NCBI GenBank assembly: GCA_005878635.1
Contig: VBLS01000127.1
Coordinates: 1 to 9,059, forward strand
Source of the DNA: Methanobacteriota archaeon
GTDB lineage: Archaea; Thermoplasmatota; Thermoplasmata; RBG-16-68-12
Direction: 5' to 3'
DNA: 9,059 bases
Shown here piece after piece: positions 6,091 through 9,059 of this stretch. Under the pieces are notes generated by a model that did not search any database, was not told the DNA's origin, and was given only the letters and a program-made list of their open reading frames with translations. Every line of letters begins with the position of its first letter. Position 1 is the first letter of the stretch. Position numbers and translations under genes: made by a program.

Positions 6091-6633
6091 TCACGGCTCC
6101 TCCGGTTCCTCGGGCGCAGGCGCGGGAGAGGGAGCAGGAGCGGAACCCGGAGCGGGCGACGCGGCCGGTTTGGCGGCGGCCGCCACGGGCCGTGCCGGCG
6201 GCGGAGGCGCGGTCGTCGAGAGCACGCGACCGTCCTTGACCTCGAAACCGTATTTGGTCACCATCGTGATCGCATCGACCGGGCAGACGATCGCGCACTT
6301 CTCGCATCCGACGCAGTTGTCGTCGATGATGACCGCCTTGCGCGACGTGTACGTGTACTCGGGCAGCGCGAACTTGCGGTCGACCATGCCGATCGCTTCG
6401 AAGGCGCAGTTGTCGAAGCAATGGGTGCAGCCCATGCAGATCCCTTCGTCGACGATCGCCAAGGTGCCGCGGCCGCGGATGTACTCCTGCGTCCGGACTT
6501 TGAATCCCTGCTTGTACCGGTCCTTCGCGAGCTGCAGGTTCATCTGGCGGACGCGGCCGTAGTACGCGATCAGCGGATCCGCGGGAGGCCCGGGAGCGAC
6601 CGTCGGCGGCGCTGCCTTCGCTGCGGTCGCCAT
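6091..6633 (-). CDS. 2x[4Fe-4S] ferredoxin-like electron-transfer protein
   Basis: A 180-residue protein whose core carries two [4Fe-4S] motifs: CMGCTHCFDNC (C66, C69, C72, C76) and CVGCEKCAIVC followed by P (C107, C110, C113, C117). The two are joined by an insertion of about 30 residues that is longer than in small bacterial ferredoxins. The N-terminal 60 residues are partly helical. The C-terminal 40 residues are almost only Ala, Pro, Ser and Glu and look like a flexible tail. There is no membrane segment, so it is a cytoplasmic electron carrier or subunit. It starts with ATG at 6633 behind GGGAGG with a six-base spacer, and that ATG overlaps the stop of the CCG-protein gene as ATGA. An electron-transfer role between the CCG protein and a soluble donor or acceptor is likely from its place in the operon; the partner is unknown. 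Confidence 0.88.
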   Translation of the reverse strand: MATAAKAAPPTVAPGPPADPLIAYYGRVRQMNLQLAKDRYKQGFKVRTQEYIRGRGTLAIVDEGICMGCTHCFDNCAFEAIGMVDRKFALPEYTYTSRKAVIIDDNCVGCEKCAIVCPVDAITMVTKYGFEVKDGRVLSTTAPPPPARPVAAAAKPAASPAPGSAPAPSPAPAPEEPEEP

Positions 6634-7598
6634 CACGAGCCTCCCTTGCGCCCGGGGAGCGGAGGCTCCTTCCGCCTCTGGTCGATGTTGCTGCCGGTCG
6701 GCCAATCGCCCGGCAGCCGCTCCGCCAGGAACTGCGTGATGTCCATGACCTTGTACCGGTACCGCTCCTCGCCGGGCTTCCATTTGTTCTCGTGGTGCAG
6801 ACATCCGAAGTGCGTTAGGCATTTCGGACACGCCGTGAGGAGGTAATCCGCCTCGACGTCGACCGCCTCGTCCATCCTCTTCCGGGTGAGCCCCTTCGTC
6901 TTGTCGTTGCAGTACATCATCTGGGCGACGCCGCAACATTGCGCGTCCCCGCGGAAGGTCTTCAACTCGACGAGGTCCGCGTTGTCGACGCGTTTGATCA
7001 GCTCCCGGGGCTCCTCGAAGACCGGGTCGATCGGCATCTGCCGCCCGGACCGGCACGGATCCTGGAACGCCACGCGAATCCGCTTCGCGGTCTCCGGCTG
7101 CGGCGGGATCCGCAGGCCCCGCTCGAATAGGAACTGCGTGATGTGGACGACCCGGACGCCTTCCAACTTGTAGTCCAGGCGAAAGGTGCGGTAGCCTTCC
7201 GCGCAGGACGTGATCAGCGTCTTGACGCCGAGCATCTTGACGATCTTCGTGTTGTAGTCGCGCATCCGCTCGAAGACGTCGACTTTGCCTTGCCACAGCT
7301 GGTCGTGGCCGCAGCACTTCATGAAAGACCGGTCCAAGATCATCGGCTGGATCCCGACGGCTCGGAGGAGCTTGATCGACGAATCGAAGATGATCCCGTG
7401 GTTCGTGTCCCCGTAGTTCATGTGGGAGAATTGCATCTCGACGTCGTAGTAGTCGACGCAGCCCGGGTAGTACGCGAACTCGGACTTGTGCTCGACCCGG
7501 ATCTCCGGGATCGAGAGGTCGTCCGCCTCGCTGTCGAGCACGCGGAACATGACCGGATGCGGGATCGTGCGGCCGGGCCCGTATTCCGTGTCCATCAT
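6633..7598 (-). CDS. HdrB/HdrD-like CCG-domain iron-sulfur protein
   Basis: A 321-residue protein with two CCG (cysteine-rich) domains, as in HdrB, HdrD, GlcF, GlpC and LutA. The first is C47 in YYPGC, C95-C96 in KCCGHD and C132 in SCAEGY, where the last cysteine of the usual C-x2-C is replaced (CAEG). The second is complete: C182 in DPCRSGR, C221-C222 in CCGV, and C257 and C260 in ACPKC. In heterodisulfide reductase such domains bind the non-cubane [4Fe-4S] clusters of the active site. The ferredoxin domain that HdrD and GlcF carry in the same chain is absent; instead an HdrC-like domain ends the upstream gene product. ATG 7598 overlaps that gene's stop as ATGA and was preferred to the longer frame, which is open to 7688. 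A thiol/disulfide or flavin-linked reductase role is inferred; the substrate is unknown. Confidence 0.88.
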   Translation of the reverse strand: MMDTEYGPGRTIPHPVMFRVLDSEADDLSIPEIRVEHKSEFAYYPGCVDYYDVEMQFSHMNYGDTNHGIIFDSSIKLLRAVGIQPMILDRSFMKCCGHDQLWQGKVDVFERMRDYNTKIVKMLGVKTLITSCAEGYRTFRLDYKLEGVRVVHITQFLFERGLRIPPQPETAKRIRVAFQDPCRSGRQMPIDPVFEEPRELIKRVDNADLVELKTFRGDAQCCGVAQMMYCNDKTKGLTRKRMDEAVDVEADYLLTACPKCLTHFGCLHHENKWKPGEERYRYKVMDITQFLAERLPGDWPTGSNIDQRRKEPPLPGRKGGS

Positions 7599-8908
7599 TC
7601 CCGCCGGCCCCCGTCCGCCGCCATCGCGGCGTTGACCTTCCGCCGCTCCTCGAGGATGTAGTCGCTGTACTGGATGTCCAAGGGACACACGGCGCTGCAG
7701 GCATCACAGGCGAGGCACGTCCAAAGCGGGACGCCGTCGTGTTGCTTCTTGAACGTGTTGTAGACGAGGTTCAGGCCGCCCAGCGCGTCGTCCTCGACCT
7801 TCGTGACGGGGCACACCGTGTGGCACTTGCCGCACTGATAGCACTCATTGAGCAGGTACTCGTACGTGCTGTAGGGCCGCCGCGTCCCGAGCCAGGCGGT
7901 CCCGATCGCGAAGATCGGCATGAAGACCAAGGTGTTCATGTTCGGCCACAGGACCGACAGGACCCAGCCGAGGGCGGTCGGCCGGTCCAGGTACGCGACC
8001 GCGCCGTAGAAGCCCATGAAGGCGAGGAGGCCCAGCGCCCCGGCCCACGTGGACACCTTGCGGGCCGTCGACTCGGGAGCCCGGAAGAGGAAGAACGCGG
8101 TGAGGACGGTCGGCACGACGACGATCGCGAGGGCGATCAGGATCTCGGGGAAGAACGCCTGGGCGGCACCGAGGGCCGCCGGGTTCGCGGCGATCGCCCC
8201 GGCCTGCGCGACGACGATCGCGGTCAGGATCAGGACGTACGGGACGAGGTACCGACGCATTGGCGCGAAGGCGAGGCGCCGGAGGGCCAGGTACGACGTC
8301 AAGCCGACGAGGACCGGCGGGATCACGAAGAACCACTTCATCGTGCCGTCGGGGATCAGGGCAGTCCCATTCGGCGCGGTCCACCGCTGCGCGACGACCT
8401 CGCGGATCGAGTACAGGGAGGACGTGAAGATCCAGGCGATCAGGAAGGCGATCCCGAAGGCGGACCGGAACGGGGCCTTCGCGGGACGGCTCTCGCGGCC
8501 GCGGTCGATGAAGGGCAGGACGAGCAGGAAGATCACCGGGATGCCACTGAGCAGGTCCCCCCAGAACGCCGCGCTGAACTCCGTCTTCAGTGGCGTCCCG
8601 GCCCCGATCGTGAACTGCGGGAAGATGTCCGCGACCTTCAGGAGGCCCCAGGAGAACAGCAGGTACCAGTCCGGCACGATCAGCTCGGACAGCTGCGGGC
8701 TCCGCGCGGGCCCGAGGAACGGCGTGACGAACGCGGAGAGGAAGAACATCATCGCGACGAGGAGGCAGATCGTGACGAGGTCCCGGGTCGCCTCCTGCGG
8801 GAACAGCGGGATGCCGGGCTGATGGTCCAGGCGGTCGGGGCCGTACTGCCGCGGGAAGCCCGGCCTCGGACCTTCCATGACCTTTTCCTTGACGTACTCG
8901 ATTTGCAC
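7595..8908 (-). CDS. Cytochrome b subunit-IV-like protein fused to an HdrC-like 2x[4Fe-4S] domain
   Basis: A 437-residue membrane protein. Residues 40-170 follow the C-terminal cytochrome b / subunit IV layout: a helix at 42-64, the quinol-site motif PDWY (79-82) in VPDWYLLFSWGLLKV, a helix at 117-134 and one at 148-168. About five further helices follow (near 190-208, 217-240, 250-277, 287-306 and 314-340), which ordinary subunit IV lacks. The chain ends in a ferredoxin domain, CYQCGKCHTVC then P (C356, C359, C362, C366) and CLACDACSAVC then P (C398, C401, C404, C408), with the spacing and W-x-C-L-x-C style of HdrC. So quinone site and iron-sulfur wiring share one polypeptide. The start is GTG at 8908 behind GAGGTGAT; the cytochrome b stop is 11 bases upstream and the CCG gene overlaps the end. 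PDWY in place of PEWY is a known variant, which I recall as tied to low-potential quinones. Confidence 0.88.
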   Translation of the reverse strand: MQIEYVKEKVMEGPRPGFPRQYGPDRLDHQPGIPLFPQEATRDLVTICLLVAMMFFLSAFVTPFLGPARSPQLSELIVPDWYLLFSWGLLKVADIFPQFTIGAGTPLKTEFSAAFWGDLLSGIPVIFLLVLPFIDRGRESRPAKAPFRSAFGIAFLIAWIFTSSLYSIREVVAQRWTAPNGTALIPDGTMKWFFVIPPVLVGLTSYLALRRLAFAPMRRYLVPYVLILTAIVVAQAGAIAANPAALGAAQAFFPEILIALAIVVVPTVLTAFFLFRAPESTARKVSTWAGALGLLAFMGFYGAVAYLDRPTALGWVLSVLWPNMNTLVFMPIFAIGTAWLGTRRPYSTYEYLLNECYQCGKCHTVCPVTKVEDDALGGLNLVYNTFKKQHDGVPLWTCLACDACSAVCPLDIQYSDYILEERRKVNAAMAADGGRRE

Positions 8909-8913
8909 CGGAT

Positions 8914-8921
8914 ATCACCTC
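8914..8921 (-). promoter_or_regulatory. Shine-Dalgarno site for the cytochrome b subunit-IV fusion
   Basis: GAGGTGAT on the minus strand, five bases ahead of the GTG at 8908, is an almost perfect match to the archaeal consensus. It overlaps the last base pairs of the upstream stop codon, so the two cytochrome b parts are probably coupled in translation. It also fixes the non-ATG start. Confidence 0.75.
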
Positions 8922-9059
8922 AGTGGGGCTCGGCGACGCCCTGCAGCCAGACGAGCCCCATGTGGAGGACCATGAGCGCCGTCCCCACGAGGGGCAAGAT
9001 GAAGACGTGGATCCAGTACCACCGCAGGATGTAGCGGCCGGACAGGGTGCTGATGTCGC
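8920..9059 (-). CDS. Cytochrome b6-like (N-terminal cytochrome b) subunit, C-terminal end only (5' end beyond window)
   Basis: The last 45 residues are visible. They begin in a loop ending in T-L-S-G-R-Y-I-L-R-W-Y-W and run through one helix with two histidines, in WIHVFILPLVG and MVLHMG, separated by 14 residues. In cytochrome b this fourth helix carries one axial histidine for each heme; a 14-residue gap is the cytochrome b6 pattern, against 13 in mitochondrial-type cytochrome b. The end, GVAEPH, parallels the G-V-S-x-P of b6-type proteins. With the separate subunit-IV-like gene next to it, this shows a split cytochrome b, as in b6f and menaquinol complexes. The protein would bind two b hemes in the membrane and take part in quinone chemistry. 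The first three helices and any Rieske gene lie above position 9059. Confidence 0.85.
   Translation of the reverse strand, partial: DISTLSGRYILRWYWIHVFILPLVGTALMVLHMGLVWLQGVAEPH

Noticed and set aside
6091..7707. A single 538-residue minus-strand frame that would fuse the ferredoxin to an upstream region
   Set aside because: The upstream part is out of frame with the CCG-domain protein and has no family features. The ferredoxin start at 6633 has a good ribosome site and overlaps the CCG gene stop as expected.
7739..9034. Plus-strand reading frame of 431 residues opposite the cytochrome b genes
   Set aside because: It is highly charged and low in hydrophobic residues, and it overlaps two well-recognised minus-strand membrane proteins. 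It is a shadow of GC-rich codon use.

Overview
The window looks like a piece of a GC-rich archaeal chromosome from an organism with a quinone-based respiratory chain. The archaeal signs are TATA-like boxes (TTTATAT, TTTAATA, TTTATCC) about 25-35 bp ahead of several starts, Shine-Dalgarno sites of the GGAGGTGATC type inside operons, and the protein repertoire (a short cytoplasmic sulfite-oxidase-like protein, Tat components, Hdr-type iron-sulfur modules). A high-GC member of Thermoplasmatota would fit, but I cannot prove the lineage from this sequence.

Layout. (1) 1-606, minus strand: the start of a complex I operon, nuoA followed by nuoC with a 4-base ATGA overlap; nuoB is not between them. 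(2) 607-790: a divergent promoter region. (3) 791-2726, plus strand: a sulfite-oxidase-like molybdenum enzyme, then tatC and tatA. (4) 2812-5761, plus strand: a two-gene unit encoding a GlcD-like FAD oxidase and a translationally coupled second protein, which I read as a diverged paralogue that has lost the FAD-diphosphate loop. (5) 5766-9059, minus strand: a tightly packed operon converging on unit 4. In transcription order it encodes the end of a b6-type cytochrome b, a subunit-IV-like protein with extra membrane helices and a C-terminal HdrC-like 2x[4Fe-4S] domain, an HdrB-like CCG-domain protein, a separate 2x[4Fe-4S] ferredoxin, and a small membrane zinc-ribbon protein. There are no RNA genes, mobile elements or CRISPR arrays, and no gene-free stretch above 300 bases.

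How it may work together. Complex I would feed the quinone pool. The cytochrome b operon looks like a membrane quinone-reacting module wired by fusion and operon structure to heterodisulfide-reductase-type iron-sulfur proteins, resembling HdrDE but with a split b6/subunit-IV cytochrome b in place of HdrE. The neighbouring FAD oxidase could supply electrons to the CCG protein, as GlcD and GlcF do, but that link is inferred from proximity and family habit. TatA and TatC would export folded redox proteins; a Rieske protein for the cytochrome b would be a typical client but is not in the window.
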